Of a DNA stretch of 64,000 bases, positions 47,336-62,202 are shown in pieces. The position numbers were made by a program, and so were the translations under genes. The notes beneath the pieces were generated by a model. It worked only from the letters and a program-made list of their open reading frames with translations. It did no database searches and was not told the origin of the DNA. Every line of letters starts with the position of its first letter. Position 1 is the stretch's first letter. The DNA is taken from contig NC_045144.1 of assembly GCF_008831285.2 (NCBI RefSeq), positions 3,774,268-3,838,267 on the forward strand, given 5' to 3'. This stretch comes from Nymphaea colorata (taxonomy: Eukaryota; Streptophyta; Magnoliopsida; Nymphaeales; Nymphaeaceae).

Positions 47336-47874
47336 CTCCATCAGTTCTCCCTCTTTATCACATCCTCCTCATGTTTCTCCCTCTTCTTCACTCCCTTCAA
47401 CCTTCAAGCCCAGTCTCACTCTCTCCTCCTCTTGGTGCTCATGTGAACAAACGAAAGAGGAGAGACAGGGTGCAATTTCCCCCAAATAAGATTTTTTTAA
47501 AAAAATCGACCCATATACTTTACAAATTTTTCACACTATGTTATAAACATTTTGTTTTCCAAAATGGGTCCTCCCCAAAGATTTCAGGCCAGACCTTTCT
47601 GCATCGCATTTGCAATTGCCTTCTGACCCTCATCTTCTCATTTACGTCATTTGTAGAGAAAGAGCATGCATCATGAGAGCACAATTAAAGCTTGTCAGCC
47701 CTGTTTGTTGAAGGAACACAATTAATAAAATGATCAAGCCAGGGCGACCTCAAAGACTTAGCCACCTCATCTTAGGACCAGAGATGGCCTGTTCCACAAG
47801 GAGTCCATGTAACCTTCTCATACTATTGAGCATTTTTAAAGAAGAACAAAGCATCCTGACCCCAAATTTTTCTA

Positions 47875-48500
47875 CCTTTTATTTTGAAAAAATGGGGTGC
47901 AGAGAATCTATCAAGCCCATCGACCGGAACCATGGTTTAGAGCTTACTTCGGGACCAATATAGTTCAGAAGAGTAGTTCCTTGAGCGAGGTGGCAGCCAC
48001 GAGAGTCGACATTGCGACCCTCTTTATGTGCACCGCATGCACCACATACTAGGACCAATATAGTTCTATCAAGCAACATTTGTCAGCATTTGATGACAGA
48101 TTACTTTTCCAAATAGCTAAATTTACTTTTGAAAAAATGGAAGGCCAAGATAGGGAATGGAATGTTATAGCAAGGCTCCACCCCATTAGCTCAGAAATGT
48201 CAGCACACATTTCAGCAGTTAAAAGAAATGAAACAAAAAATGATTTTTGAGAACAGATTGGCATGCACCTCAAGTTCTCCAAGCACCAATGTAACCAGTG
48301 AACCTCTATCAGCCCTGCAGCATATTATAATGTCATCTGCATAGAAAGCTCTTGTGGACGATAGTACTTCTTAAGATCCTCTTGCTATTCCACAGACAGT
48401 TTCTTTGTGCACATCCTGTCTAATAATGTCACCATAGCATCTAGAAATCCCCTCGGAATCCATCTGATCCTTGGGTGCTTTTAAGATATATATGACACCG
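47875..48500 (-). pseudogene. LINE (non-LTR) reverse transcriptase remnant
   Basis: On the minus strand near 48350-48250 the frame reads AFYADDIIICCRADRGSLVT, the YADD box of non-LTR reverse transcriptases. In the following 150-200 bases, pieces like ISELMGWSL and YLGLPFF, the usual GF-x-x-G and YLG-P segments, appear in shifted frames. The piece is short and full of stops, so it is a fossil. Its minus orientation is opposite to the LINE at the right edge. Confidence 0.6.
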
Positions 48501-48938
48501 AATGGTGCTCGTCATTCTTCTACTGCTGAAGTTCTTGATGAATTCAACTAAATGACGTTCAAACCTATATAATTTAAAAATGAAACTATTTTGCACTTAA
48601 AAAAATTGTAAATTCATTTTAATAAATAATCTTACATTCGTTTACTCACAGAATACAATTTCTACGTTGAATTTTCACGAGTTCCTTTTTTCAATCATGT
48701 AGTGTGGAACAATTGAGTTCATTTTTGCTTTTGAATTACATCAACAGTTTTAAAAAGCTAAAAGAGAGAGACATCACTTCAGATGTCATAATGCGATCAA
48801 ATATTAGGAAATCAATGGTGCCCAATGGTACCTCCCACGCCTAATATGCTCACCACTTACTCTTTTTTTTCCCTTTTGTCAGGTCATGATTGAAGCTCAT
48901 TTTTATATAAAGAACATGAACAGTAAACATGACATTTA

Positions 48939-48943
<5 letters not shown>

Positions 48944-49001
<58 letters not shown>
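48944..49001. repeat. (TA)n microsatellite
   Basis: About 29 TA units followed by a short (CA)n. Confidence 0.95.
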
Positions 49002-49012
<11 letters not shown>

Positions 49013-52000
49013 CACCAGTTCCAAATAAGTCTGAGTTTTCAAATTCTCTTTTTTCCAAGATCCACAAACCTCAGGGTGAGAAAATTAGTAGTGAGGAAAA
49101 GATGAAAGGAAGAGAAAGAGTAGATGAGCAAGTGAGAGAAGAAAGAGAAATTAACAAATTGAAGAAAGTCTTGCCCATTTCAAGTCATAAAATATGGATT
49201 AGATCAAGGTATGACCTTGATTATGATGTGGAGCTAGCAGAAGGCAACCCAAGATCAGATGTAAGGTGATCAAATTAATGATCTGCTTCTGAAAATCCAG
49301 AGTTCACAAATACCTTGGAAGTATTAATTGATTGGTCGACCTTATGTTCAGCAGATGGGTCCTAACATGCTAATAACTTTCCCTTCTAGTCCATTTAATT
49401 CCAACACAATTTATGAAAAATAAAAGCGAATGCATGATGGTGCCACTTTCAAACACGTTAGGGATTGAACATATATACATCTTTAGATTTCTATCCAAGT
49501 GCTTCTTTTGCGTCACAAATCTCCTGGATGGTATTGATGCAGTTAATGTATATGGTGACAACTGAGCAGACAAACTCTCACACATTCCTCTTCCCACAAA
49601 ATTCTAAGTCAAAAAACGAATTGTGAGTTAAACATCACAGGTGTGTGAGTGTTGCAGACACTCAAGTTGCTGTTATAGGAAGTTGATGACCAGATACACC
49701 TTATATTAGGGCCCTATTAAACAATATCCTGATAAGCATCAATCACTGGAGTCATCACTATCATCTATGAATTGTTTGCACACACCTTCCATAACAGCCT
49801 TTCTTGATGAATCACTTCCATTTTCACTGTAGCGAAAAACTGGACCTGATTGGCAAAGTTTCAAAGCAACACATGAGGAAAAACAGTTCGAAGAAGAAAG
49901 GACTTATATTCCATATTAGGGGAGACTTATTCGTAGTTGTAAAGAAGCATAATTCACTTGTTTCGATGGACTTCTTTTTTCCCTGTAAATTGTTTGCACA
50001 GATGGGGGTGATACTGATCTTGCTTGCTGGATGATAGACTGGTAGTAATTATTTGTTTCAATCATGCACGCTCTTTTCCTTTTCAAATCATTCACCATTA
50101 TTAAGCTCCTGAAACGGACTACATGGACAATTGTTTTACTGGAAGATACTTTCTCAAGCATTAAGACCTGATAGCTACAGCAAGATAATACAGCTTCCAA
50201 AGAACGAGGTGCAATATGCTCATTTGCGCAGGGAGAAGCCCCTCAAGCTCATCATGCCATAGCCCTCCTTTATGTGGTCATAACAAGAAACATCGATGCT
50301 TCCAGTCAAAGATCTTTTGCTCAATATGTTATGTTCAGACTTGTTTCCGAAACGTTGGCAGATAAGCAGTTATCTTTGACAGAAAGGACCAATGACGGCA
50401 ACCTATCTTAGATAGCATATGTGTTAGCGTATGCTTATGACAGGATAAAGTTTGTGCAAGATCAAAGCTCTTTCAATTGTTAAAACTCATCAATATCTTC
50501 ACTAACTCAAGTGCACAAGGGGTGATGATTAAGAGAATAATTCAGTGAGAAAGAGGCATGCAAAGCTTTAACCAGCCATTATTATTTCCGACCCAAAAAG
50601 ACAAAGCGATTGAGAATAGCCATTACAGGTAAAAAAAGCAACCCACTTAAGTTCTCTCTCTCTCTCATTTTCTATATATAGATATGTGTGTGTGTGTATA
50701 CTTCTGTATACGTAAGATTTTCGTAAAAGCTAGATCCTGCACTTTTTTATGGCAGAGTTTGTTTCACATAAGTTACCAACCCTTGGTTATGTAATGCAGC
50801 AAAAGAAATGGCACCAAGTTATAGGCTCAAGTTGTGGAGCTATGGGCAAACAATAACATTCTGAGAATGACAAATATAATATGTATACTTGGGTCATTAA
50901 AAATTTTAAGAAGGAATGTCAATGACAAGTTAATGCTTGGAATGAGATTGATGAAGAACCTGACTAGGTCAAATACATCAACACGAACACGCTCAAAAAG
51001 ATTCTGAGTGAAGGACTCTGTCTCTATTTAACTGCCAAGTTCATGAGCTTTTACTTGATGATTAGATTTGGATGGTGTGGTTTGGTCCTTTTTTGTTAAG
51101 AGAAGCCTCCTGATGTGCAATTTGAAGAAAGCTTGCTCCACTTGATAGATGCGTTTGCTTTCTTCATAAGTCATGGCACCTTTGATAGATAATGTTGCTT
51201 TCTGTGCAGTATAGAACTAAAGTCAGGTTGTGATCACCACAGATATTGTCCTGCCAAGTGGCCATTATACTTGTGAGAGTACAAGGAAGAACCAGATGAA
51301 GGGCTCTTGTAGTCAACAACACAGGTAGATGAAACAGGTGGAAGCTTGATTTCGGTTCAGTCCATCAATCTGCCGCAGGTTTCAACTTTCAACTATAGAT
51401 AGCTATTGAGTTTCAGAATAATATGCAATCTTCTGTTTATTTCAAAGAATCCAATTTTATATTTGCTTGTCTTGTTTGTGAAGGGTCAACATGTTGATAT
51501 GTGCTGGAAGCAAAGTGCTAAGAATATTACTTTGATTAAAGATGAAGCCTACCACAACTCCAACTCTGTATATAAGTTGCTTCATGAAAAACCTGTTCAT
51601 TGATCTATTTTAATCATGACATATCCTGACCAGATGCATAATCTAGTGGCCTCTAACACTCCTGATAGATGAATTGGCTCTAGTCTATCTTATATATAAG
51701 GAAGTGGATCACCTATTGCCTCCCCCAATAGACATATTTGTTTTTGTAGTCCAAAACTGCCGCACAGGTCATTATATTCAGATCTTATTATAATCTTAAT
51801 TAATGAAAATGACATAAGGCTAAATTTTACAGTTTTAAGGACCAAGGTATTTAAAAATGCTGATGAAATTCTTGGATCATCTAAAGCTCCATCCAATCAC
51901 ATCCACCTGATGTAATGCATCAGACAGTAGCTATCCAGTCACCCAGCCATTTAACTAGGGTTGTCCATCTAACATAGATGGATAGTTGAGAGGAAAACAA

Positions 52001-52140
52001 GGAAAAAAAGTAAGTAGTAATACTAGATGACAAAAATGTCCATCACATTTTCCTCATTGTTCTTTTCTTAACCATCATTATGATGAAGATGAATAGGATG
52101 ACCATGGATAGATGGATGGGCGACTCTGAAAATCCAGAGT
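49002..52140. other. gene-free sequence
   Basis: There is no recognisable gene. A CT run and a (TG)n lie near 50658-50697. Confidence 0.4.
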
Positions 52141-52143
52141 CAC

Positions 52144-52197
<54 letters not shown>
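52144..52197. repeat. (CT)n-(TA)n compound microsatellite
   Basis: A CT run (52144-52160) joins directly to a TA run (52161-52197). Confidence 0.95.
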
Positions 52198-52199
<2 letters not shown>

Positions 52200-53769
52200 C
52201 AATGATTCAACGGTGATATAGGAGAGTTAACAAAGCTGTGTGAGGGCTCAAGAATGTGTGCTTATCATTAGAGACTGATGGTTTTTAACATTTCAGAGAC
52301 CAAGGAATGTTTACTTATTATCAGGCAACCCAAGGAAGAACTAATGGAGCTGCATGAGTGTAACATCAGTAGTATCAAAGCCAGTTCAATACTTGGACCT
52401 AGGGTTCTACATGCGCAGACACATGTACCTTAAGGGAGGTGGATTATAATACCCAAAAAATTAGTTCGTATTGAAGATTGTGAGAGATCTTCAAGAGCTT
52501 ATGAAGGGGTTATTAAATAGATGTTTGTCCTAGTTCCTAGCTTTTTTGGAGTTGCAGCTGAAACTACTAAAGGAGGCGGGTTGGGATCCACTGAAGCAGG
52601 GGGCCGAGCTTAAAAGTGAGTTAGGTTGTTAACCGGTACTGGAGAAGATGTTATATATCTGGCAATCTAAGATATGTATTTGCATGAATGTGTCATTTTA
52701 GTTTATCAAAATTGCTTGATGCTTTTCAGTAAATGCTAATATTCTGGTGAAGACATCGTGACCATGTACTTGGATTCTAAGGTCGTATCAGATTGATCAT
52801 GTGAAAGTATGCTTGAATCCTGATGCTACTTGCTCTCTATGTCTCTTGGATCTGTGCCTCTTCATAGGCTATAATTTAAAAATATAACAAATAATGTGTG
52901 CAGATAAATATGGTTGATCCAAGCAGTGGTGTTCTGTCTTCTGCTACACTCAACATTATTTTCATTCAAGTCTATGAGCTTTTATTACTAGACACTAATG
53001 AATTGTGTGAGGCACCTTGCATTTCCACAGCATGTGCATTTTCTTTTTGGTCTTAAGAAAGTAAATTTGCTCAATCAGGTAAATTTTCTCACTGCTGCTC
53101 ACTGCACATGAATTCTGACTGCAGATTTAATTAGAAACTGAAAAGACAGGATAGAGTGTATTTAAGCATTACAACATCAGGAGGAATGTAAAGTCATAGC
53201 TTCCTCTGTACATTACATGCAAGCACAGAACGTTAAAAATTGAATTTGTTTACCACTTGTATGGCTCTTTTAGTAATAGATACTAGCCGTATATAAGCCA
53301 TTGTCAGAAATTTTGTTCTTGAATATAAAAAGACGAGACTTTTCCCGGGTATAATATGGCAAAATGTTGAAAATATCGAGAAAATCTTGGCCAGTTTTAA
53401 AAATGTTAAAAACTAAAAACAAAATGTGAAAAATAAAAATCTGGTAATTAAAAAATGTAAAAGAACGTGAAACAAATGCAAATAAAACACGAAAAAACAT
53501 GAAGAATACATTTTTTTTATGTTTTTCCTTTTTTTGGCTGACTTGTTTTTAACGTTTTTTTTTTTCATTTTTGTCGAATGAAATATGTTTTCTGTGATTG
53601 GGGAGCTATAAGTAGTTAAAATAAGAAACACATGGTTGGTAACACATAATAGTGCGTTGGTAATTGCTAATCCTCAGGATTCCTGAATTGCTTCCTCCAA
53701 TTTCGATGAGTTGTTTATTTTTAATAGAAAATCGTGATCTCATTTTCTTGTCCCTGGATGAGCCTTTCG
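52198..53769. other. gene-free sequence, possible old LTR-element scrap
   Basis: AGTATCAAAGCCAG near 52371 resembles a degraded Met-tRNA primer site, followed by GGTGGATTATAATACCC, a phrase common in plant LTR elements. Neither an LTR pair nor coding sequence is visible, so this is only a hint. The rest holds nothing I can name. Confidence 0.3.
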
Positions 53770-53822
53770 TAAGGGCCCGTTTGATTGCCCGGGTGAATTC
53801 AGATTTTTCGGAAAAAACCGTA

Positions 53823-53981
53823 CGGGCGGGTGAAATTTCACCCGCCCGATGAAAACTGCATCAAACGGGGTGAAATTCACCCCGTTTAACGCATAATGGG
53901 AGCGGGCCCGACTAAAACTGCATCAAACGGGGTGAAATTCACCCCATTTAACGCATAATGGGAGCGGGTGGAATTCCACCC
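53823..53981. repeat. subterminal palindrome array and 55-bp duplication in element B
   Basis: A perfect 26-bp palindrome at 53823-53848 (core GGGTGAAATTTCACCC) is followed by two copies of a 55-bp unit (53852-53906 and 53914-53968, one difference). Each copy contains the palindrome CGGGGTGAAATTCACCCC. GGGTGGAATTCCACCC follows at 53966-53981. Confidence 0.9.
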
Positions 53982-54700
53982 GCTCAACGCCCTCCCCCCG
54001 CGCTCGACACCCTCCACCCCCCGCTCGACGGCTCCCGACCAGACGATGCAGAGGGGAAAGGGAGAAGCAGAGGGGGAAGGCGGAAGCAGAGGTCCACCGC
54101 TCACCCGCACCACCACCACCGCTCTGCCTCCAACCATCGCCGCACCACTACCGCCGCTTTGCCTCCAACCATCGCCGTTCTCCTTCGAAGAAGTTGAGGT
54201 ACGCCAACCTCTTTATCCCTATTCTGCATTCTCTCTTTTTCTATTCGTCTCTGTCTCACGTTGGCGGACAGGGAGAGAGAGGGGCAGCGCCTTTTCCTTC
54301 TCAGTGGGGGTTTTGCTCTTTCCTTCTCCAACTAGACCATCGATTTCTCATAGCTAAATCTGCAGAGTTCTGGAGTTCTGTGAAAGATAACCCAGAAATT
54401 CTCTGTCAGAAGCTGCCCGGTGCCTCCATTTCTGTTTATTGTGTTCGTTGAGGCAGACAACCGAACTGAGGGTCGGGCTTTTTCCGGCGATCTTTTCAGT
54501 TTTTGTTTGGGGGGATTAGGGTTTTTGAATTGGGGAAAGTTGGGGAAACCTTGATTATGGATGCCGATTCATGGGCCGCTCGCTTTTCCATCCAAAATCC
54601 CTTACAAGGGAAAGGAATTGACACGAATCAACACACTTGGGACTTTGGGGGAGATCCTGGAGACTGAAAACTATCTTGTATAAATGTGTTGATTTTAATT

Positions 54701-54875
54701 TGATGAAATGTGCATAAACATGTTGATTTTGATGTGGGATTTCTGCTCTGCTGTTGCATAACTTGTTGGATGAAATGTGCATAAACATGTTGATTTTGAT
54801 GTGGGATTTCTGCTCTGCTATTGATCACGTGCGTAACTTGTTTGATGAAATGTGTATAAACGTGATGATTTTTAA
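54701..54875. repeat. about 70-bp tandem repeat, three copies, in element B
   Basis: GATGAAATGTGCATAAACAT starts copies at 54702, 54769 and 54844 (the third is diverged). Confidence 0.85.
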
Positions 54876-55363
54876 ATGGGATTGTGCAAAGGGCAGATGC
54901 TCATCTAGGCGTCAAACCTCACAGCATCCTAAACAAACTCCATTCTGAGTTTCACATGAGATTGTACAAAGAACTAGATGTATGCCTGCTTTATCGATCC
55001 TTGAAATCATCATCACTTTCAGGGAGCTATCCATCCTTCATTAGATTAATGCGTAGGCTCTTTAATCTCTCCCTTGAATAGTGACAAGAAGCCATTCTCC
55101 AATCCGTTCCCATTTTCTCTTGATTCATCCATGGGAGCTTCCCACAGTTCATCATTTCAATTTAGCCACTTTCATTTTTGTCTGAAAGAAAGTCTCTTAA
55201 TTTTTCTACCTTGTGCATCAAACATGGTTAAATTTAGGAGGTTAAATTCTTCTTGTGCATCAAACATGACCCCCAATCGAAAGAGGGTTAAATTTCATCC
55301 TGAAATTTTTTTCAGAAAAATTTACCACGTTAAATTCTTCCCTGTGCATCAAATGCACCCTAA

Positions 55364-56750
55364 GGAAATATTATGCGTTGATATGTACCATTTCGTAGCG
55401 ACGGGTCATAGCCGCAGGGGTTTAATTATAAAGAAAATATTGTGCAGTAATATGAACTATTTTTTACCAAGTGTAATTTAAACTTAAAGTTTTTTTTTTT
55501 TTTTTAGCCACAACCAAGATGTGAAAACTTGAGTTTGGAAAAGTTGTTACTTGATCTTCTGTCAGACCTTTCATGGCTTCCTCAAGACCAGGCATACTAG
55601 CTACAAGAACATATCTTCCACACTCATGTATTACTAGTGAACAGTAAGGAAAAAGAAAGGTCATCCCTGAGAGGGTCATCAGATGGGGCGATCTCCGTTT
55701 TAAATCCCTGAGCATCAACACTTTTTATTGCAAAAAGGGGTTTCACCAATGTACAAGTTGAAGCGCGGTGAGGGCAGCATCTCAAAACATTAAAAGTATG
55801 CATTGTACTTTAAGGATAGGAGAATTTGGATAGGAGTTTTGGTTCTCTTATGAGGTAATAAGATGAAATACTATTCACCCAGAATGAAAAAAAAAAGGGC
55901 CTTGCTAGACACATGCTTTTGTCAAGATGGGCAAGTAATCCTCCGGTTCTGTTGGTGCCTGTATATTAAACTGCAAACATTAGGCAAGAAATATGGTTGA
56001 CAAGAACTAAAATCACATGGATGAATTGATATGATTCTTTCATCCATTGTATTTTTTTACCATATCGCATTTCCTAGCATGGTTGACTACATGTGTTTCC
56101 CACATGATAGCTTGTTCTAGAAAGCCATACTTCATACTTGTTTCATACTCAACACTGAGAAAAAATGAACACATGACATCCAGCCTTCAAAGAGAAAACT
56201 TAAACAACCGGTTTGTTTATCCACGAAAGTAGACTGTCTAATGGCTTGGGATGGAGTTCTTCGTCTGGGTATAGGCAGAGAAATCCTTATATATATATAT
56301 ACACTTGATTTGGTTCATAGAATAAAATTGTTTTTAACCCTTCAAATTTTGATGCATTATTATGAGACCATGATTTTCTTCTTGGACATTGATATAATGT
56401 GATTGTTTGTTTGTTAATTAAGTCACAAGATTACATCCATCTAATTGTTTTGATGATACACTCGTTTAATCAAAATGGTTTGAAGGCGGAGAACTGGAGG
56501 TTGTTAGTCAAGCTTTTGCATGTGCAAGCAATTTAATAAAAGCAGATTTGTTCTTGCGGGTTTACCATGTTCTGCATGTTCTGGATAGTGGGAACAGATT
56601 TCTCCAGAATCAACGTGGCCAGGCCAAACTCCAAAGTTGTCGGGAAACGCATTACGAATTTTTCTATGCAGGTCTCGAGAATTTCCGCTCGACCTTTCTT
56701 GGAACTGAGACTAGTACGGATTAATTGAACCTATTCAAATTTTATAAATA

Positions 56751-56753
<3 letters not shown>
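55364..56753. other. gene-free sequence
   Basis: It contains a T-run at 55490-55506 and no recognisable gene. Confidence 0.4.

Positions 56754-56818
<65 letters not shown>
56754..56818. repeat. (TA)n microsatellite
   Basis: About 32 uninterrupted AT units. Confidence 0.95.
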
Positions 56819-56819
<1 letters not shown>

Positions 56820-57204
56820 AATGATCAAGAAGAAAATGATGTGAACAATGTTGGATTACCAAAATAGAAAAAGATGTGAACAATTTAGATTATAAAAGTA
56901 CTCACCATAATTTTTCTTTGTTTGTTTCGTAACCATTCATCATGAATCAGACGATCCTCATTAGATGACTGAGTGATTTCGATAAAAAAGAGTCACTATT
57001 CAAGATATTATATATATGTGTGAGTTTAGTTCTGTTGTATGTCAAACGATTAAAATTTTGAAATTAGTTGCTAAAGAAGTTATTAAATTGGTATTAGCCA
57101 TGGTTTATAATGTTTGCAGCAGCTCCTGGTGCTTGAGCAATGGTTTATGGTCTTTTTAGCTAGTAAATTTAAATTTCAGCCATCTGACAACTATCCAATA
57201 CACC

Positions 57205-57207
<3 letters not shown>

Positions 57208-57255
<48 letters not shown>
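57208..57255. repeat. (TA)n microsatellite
   Basis: About 24 TA units. The flanks contain ATGGTTTATGGT / CCATTTATGGTG words also seen near 60590-60660, suggesting they lie in related short elements. Confidence 0.9.
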
Positions 57256-58657
<1,402 letters not shown>

Positions 58658-58675
58658 CCCTCTCCCACTCTCTTA

Positions 58676-58841
58676 ATGTTGAATTTGATCACTGGTTCCA
58701 CCCACAGACAAATGGGCAGGTTAAAAGAACAATTCAAGCATTAGAAGATATGTAACGACCTTGTGTACTAGAGTTTCAAGACTCTTTATCAAATGGTTTT
58801 CTTCAAAACATGCTCTAATGCAACAATATCCTTGGGATATA
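58676..58841 (+). pseudogene. Ty3/gypsy integrase scrap
   Basis: The frame reads [19 protein letters not shown] then a stop and CVLEFQDS, matching the end of the Ty3/gypsy integrase core (HPQTDGQTER-type motif). About 50 codons survive, with stops. No LTR or reverse transcriptase is seen beside it. Confidence 0.7.
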
Positions 58842-58859
58842 CTTTTTTTTCATCCATTT

Positions 58860-60071
58860 GCTTTTTTTTTTTTTTTTGGAAGAGACTGTCCTCTTTCCAT
58901 ATAGAAGTTTTTTACGATCGCTTGAGGAGACTTTTCATGCACTAATGTTACTGGGAGTTCTCTGGGAAGGATCATTAGGAGTTGAAGCTGGAGTATGAAA
59001 GATAGAAATTGAAGCCAACAGCGGTGCTTCCCGTTTGGTTTCCTTGGTATCTCGCAGTTCCGGCGGGGTGGAGATGATGGGGTCAGGCCATGGACAACAA
59101 AAAAGAGAGAAGATTTCTTTGAAAACAAGTTATTATAATTGATAATTTTTCCATTTGTATTAAAATTTTGACTTTTTATAAATAAAATAACATTTTAATG
59201 GTTGTGACTTTTTGAGAGAGACGAGAAAGGTGCCTTTATTGAAAAGATGCAAGCTTGTAATTGCTAGGAGCACGTTACCACATACGATGAATGATTTACA
59301 AAAGGCATTAGCACTTGTTAGTGACCCACGTACAAAGAAAAAACTATTAAAAATTAGATTCTAGAATCTTCAAAGATAAGTACTGCCAGGGTCTTATGAC
59401 ATTGTGACGTGATATACAGCAGAAATGTCAATATACTGAGGGCTCAGTATTTTAAGTGATTACCACCTCAAATTGGCTCAAGCACACTCAACTCGTCATT
59501 CCTTTAAGGTACAAGGCTTACTTTTCATGCCTCATGGTATCGCTTTTGTGTACTTCAATTTGCATATGTATGTATCTCGTTTGCAGCATAGATAATTGAT
59601 GCTTCAGGAATTGAAAACGGAAACCAGTCACCTACCAACCCCCAGTGCTCCAACCCCCTTGGAGATTTGTACTATATTTCAATTACATATATGGTAAATG
59701 GATATGACACAAGATAGAAAATGATAATTGGACATATATATGTATCAACACGTCTTTGAGATGATTAGGCAGATGCTAGCAACTAAGATGGAGAAAGAAC
59801 ATTGGAGGTAAGGCAGGAATTAAAATAAATCTAGCTTATCGGGGATGAACTTTAATGTTCAACTTTTCCATAATATACCATTAGCAGAGCTACAGTGGGT
59901 CTGGTGTACGTGGGCCACAACCTATCCCTGCCTGTGGAAACCTTTTTAAAAGTTTTATTGTGATGATGTTGGATTCAGGTCTAGATATATCTGGTGCCCA
60001 AACCACACACAAGGCAGTGCTATGCTGCCCCACATGCACCAAGCCTGTTGCGACAATAAGGTAATCTAGTG
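58860..60071. other. gene-free sequence
   Basis: A T-run lies at 58862-58877. No recognisable gene or bounded element. Confidence 0.4.
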
Positions 60072-60263
60072 CAGTGGCGGAGCTAAAAATTTTTGAGGGC
60101 ACTCTAAGTTTAAATTTCAAATTTTAAGAGGCACTTATATGTAAAAAAACTGAAAATTAATCAAGTTTTCATATGTAAATAAGGTAAATTTTGTGGGCAA
60201 AATACAGTGTAGCTGTCCCACTGGTTTAGTGCCTCCCACTAAAAATTTATGGCTCCGTCACTG
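60072..60263. mobile_element. 192-bp hAT-like MITE
   Basis: CAGTGGCGGAGCTAAAAATT at the left mirrors AAAAATTTATGGCTCCGTCACTG at the right. The flanks TAATCTAG and TAATTTAC may be a decayed 8-bp target duplication. CAGTG ends and 8-bp duplications are hAT traits. Confidence 0.7.
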
Positions 60264-61484
60264 TAATTTACTCTTTAATGATCCTTAAAAAGTATCCAAG
60301 TGCATATATTTATTAGCGAGACACACACACACATAGTTATATATATATCAAAAAACAAAAAAGCAGTGTTTGTGTTTCCTCAATTTCAAATAGCTGTTGA
60401 CCCATGTATTATGCCAATCGTATAGTCACACAATCATATAGTCACACACACACATATTTCAGTTGCTAAAAACTGTGACCAAGCAACTGGTCATTGGAAT
60501 TGCATCTTTCGTGATAGTTTTTAGTGCAACCAAATAAACAAATCCGGCCACACAAGTAGCCAGTTTATATATATATATATATATATATAAAGCCATCGCC
60601 AAAAGCACCTTGCCAAGGAGCATTAGCTTTTAGTGATGGTTTATAGTGTCTTTTAATGACAGATTTAAAATTTTTTCCATCCAGTAACATCTGGAAGCTT
60701 GTTGATTTTAATTTTTATCTATGAGTACTATTTATATTTATGTCTTTTCTCTTATTTGTTTATGCTCAACTGGCTTAGTGCATGGTAGGTTAACTCGGGA
60801 GACATGCATATCCAAATTATTTACATGACAGGGCCAGGTTAGCTTTGCTGAAATCACTGGGTGGATATGTTTATCCAGAAAAATTAATGTTCATAATTCC
60901 CTTTCAGTCATAGCAAACAACTGGAGCGGTGCTGTCGGATGAAGCCTATATTGGAAGGTAGATGTCCACTCCATCTTTTTTTTTTTTTTTTTTTTTTTTA
61001 CACCATCTTTGCATACAGGAAGCAGAGGCGGAGATAGGTGGGGTTTTCGTAGTGCATATGCCCTACGAAGCCTTCTCCCTAAAACATCAATTCAACGTTG
61101 GATTTAAGAGGATCTGACTCCAGTTATATGAGACAGCCCCACGAGATACAGTCACTACCCCACGATCAATTAAAAATTTGTTAATTGCATATTTAGTTCC
61201 CCATATAACTTTGTATTTTTGTAATTGGCTTTCTTTTTGTGAATAATATGGTCACGTGCCATATCCTCCAACACATTTGAGCATGAAAATGTTCACATAA
61301 GCGCCACACCTTATACATGAGAAGCTTTGCCTCCTTTTAGGGGTATTTTAGTTTCCTTAAAATAACAGTTTGGCTTTAATATTTTTAACTTAATCTCTAC
61401 CATCGGATATGTTTGGAATCAATAGTGCATATGATTCTTATTAAGTTTAATATACAAGGGCTTTGGTAGTTACTTGCTTCATAG
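60264..61484. other. gene-free sequence
   Basis: It has (CA)n and (TA)n runs (near 60320, 60444 and 60566-60588) and a 25-base T-run near 60975. No gene seen. Confidence 0.4.
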
Positions 61485-61905
61485 ATAGGGATATCAATGG
61501 ATCGGATTCACATAAGATATGTTTTTAACTGTATTTGTTTTTTCTGCATTCATCACTAAGATTCCAATTAGGACCCAAATGCAGATGAAAAAGTTATATT
61601 TGAATATAAACATGAAATCTGATTTTGTAATCTGAATCTAATTTTTACATTCATCTCCGAACCAAACCCGACTGATTTTCAAAATCTAAGAGCATTGGAT
61701 ATAGGAGGATATTTATTTAAAATTAAATTCAATCCAAATCAAATATGATATTTATGTATATCAAAATCTGAATCTAATCATATGTCATTTCTTAAATCTA
61801 AATCCAATCTGATTTCTTAATCTGATATTAAATTTTGTTTCACATTCTTTTTTAAAATAGTTCTGCTGGATATCCGATTTAAATCACATACATTGGCATC
61901 CCTAT
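61485..61905. mobile_element. 421-bp MITE with ATAGGGATATCAATG ends
   Basis: ATAGGGATATCAATGGATCG at the left is matched inversely by CATTGGCATCCCTAT at the right (13 of 15 positions). The interior is AT-rich with repeated AAATCTGAATCTAAT words. No coding sequence. Confidence 0.6.
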
Positions 61906-62202
61906 TCATAATGAGACAAAGGGAAAGAAAGAGAGAGATTGGCACTCATGAAAGCAAATTACTAGGCAAAACGAAAAAAGAGACTCTCAATTCTCTTTTT
62001 CTCGCCAATGGAATCTTTAAATATCTTATCACTGACATCAATAAATGCATCAATGACATATACGGTGATGACATTCAATAGCATAAAAGTTTCTCTGATG
62101 TTTTGCATATTTTTACTAACATTTTGTTAGGTTGTGTTTGATTGCTGCAAATCTCGTATCATTAATTTGAAATCTGTGGTTTTTAAATCCGACCCACCCC
62201 CA

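Larger units (their letters stand above)
53770..55363 (+). mobile_element. element B: 1.6-kb PIF/Harbinger-like non-autonomous transposon
   Basis: The element spans 53773-55360 and is flanked by TAA on both sides (53770-53772, 55361-55363). Its ends are GGGCCCGTTTGATTGCCC and GTGCATCAAATGCACCC, imperfect inverted repeats that share the (C/A)GTTTGAT core with element A. Inside is a palindrome array (53823-53981). A GC-rich CT-bearing block (53985-54197) ends GAAGTTGAG|GTACGCC, like a first exon with splice donor. AT-rich sequence with a roughly 70-bp tandem repeat follows, then repeated GTGCATCAAACATG words near the right end. No transposase is visible. Its organisation parallels element A although the interiors are not obviously homologous. 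Confidence 0.6.

Noticed and set aside
52370-52640. Possible LTR element with a Met-tRNA-like primer site
   Set aside because: The primer site is imperfect and no LTR pair, polypurine tract or coding sequence could be found.
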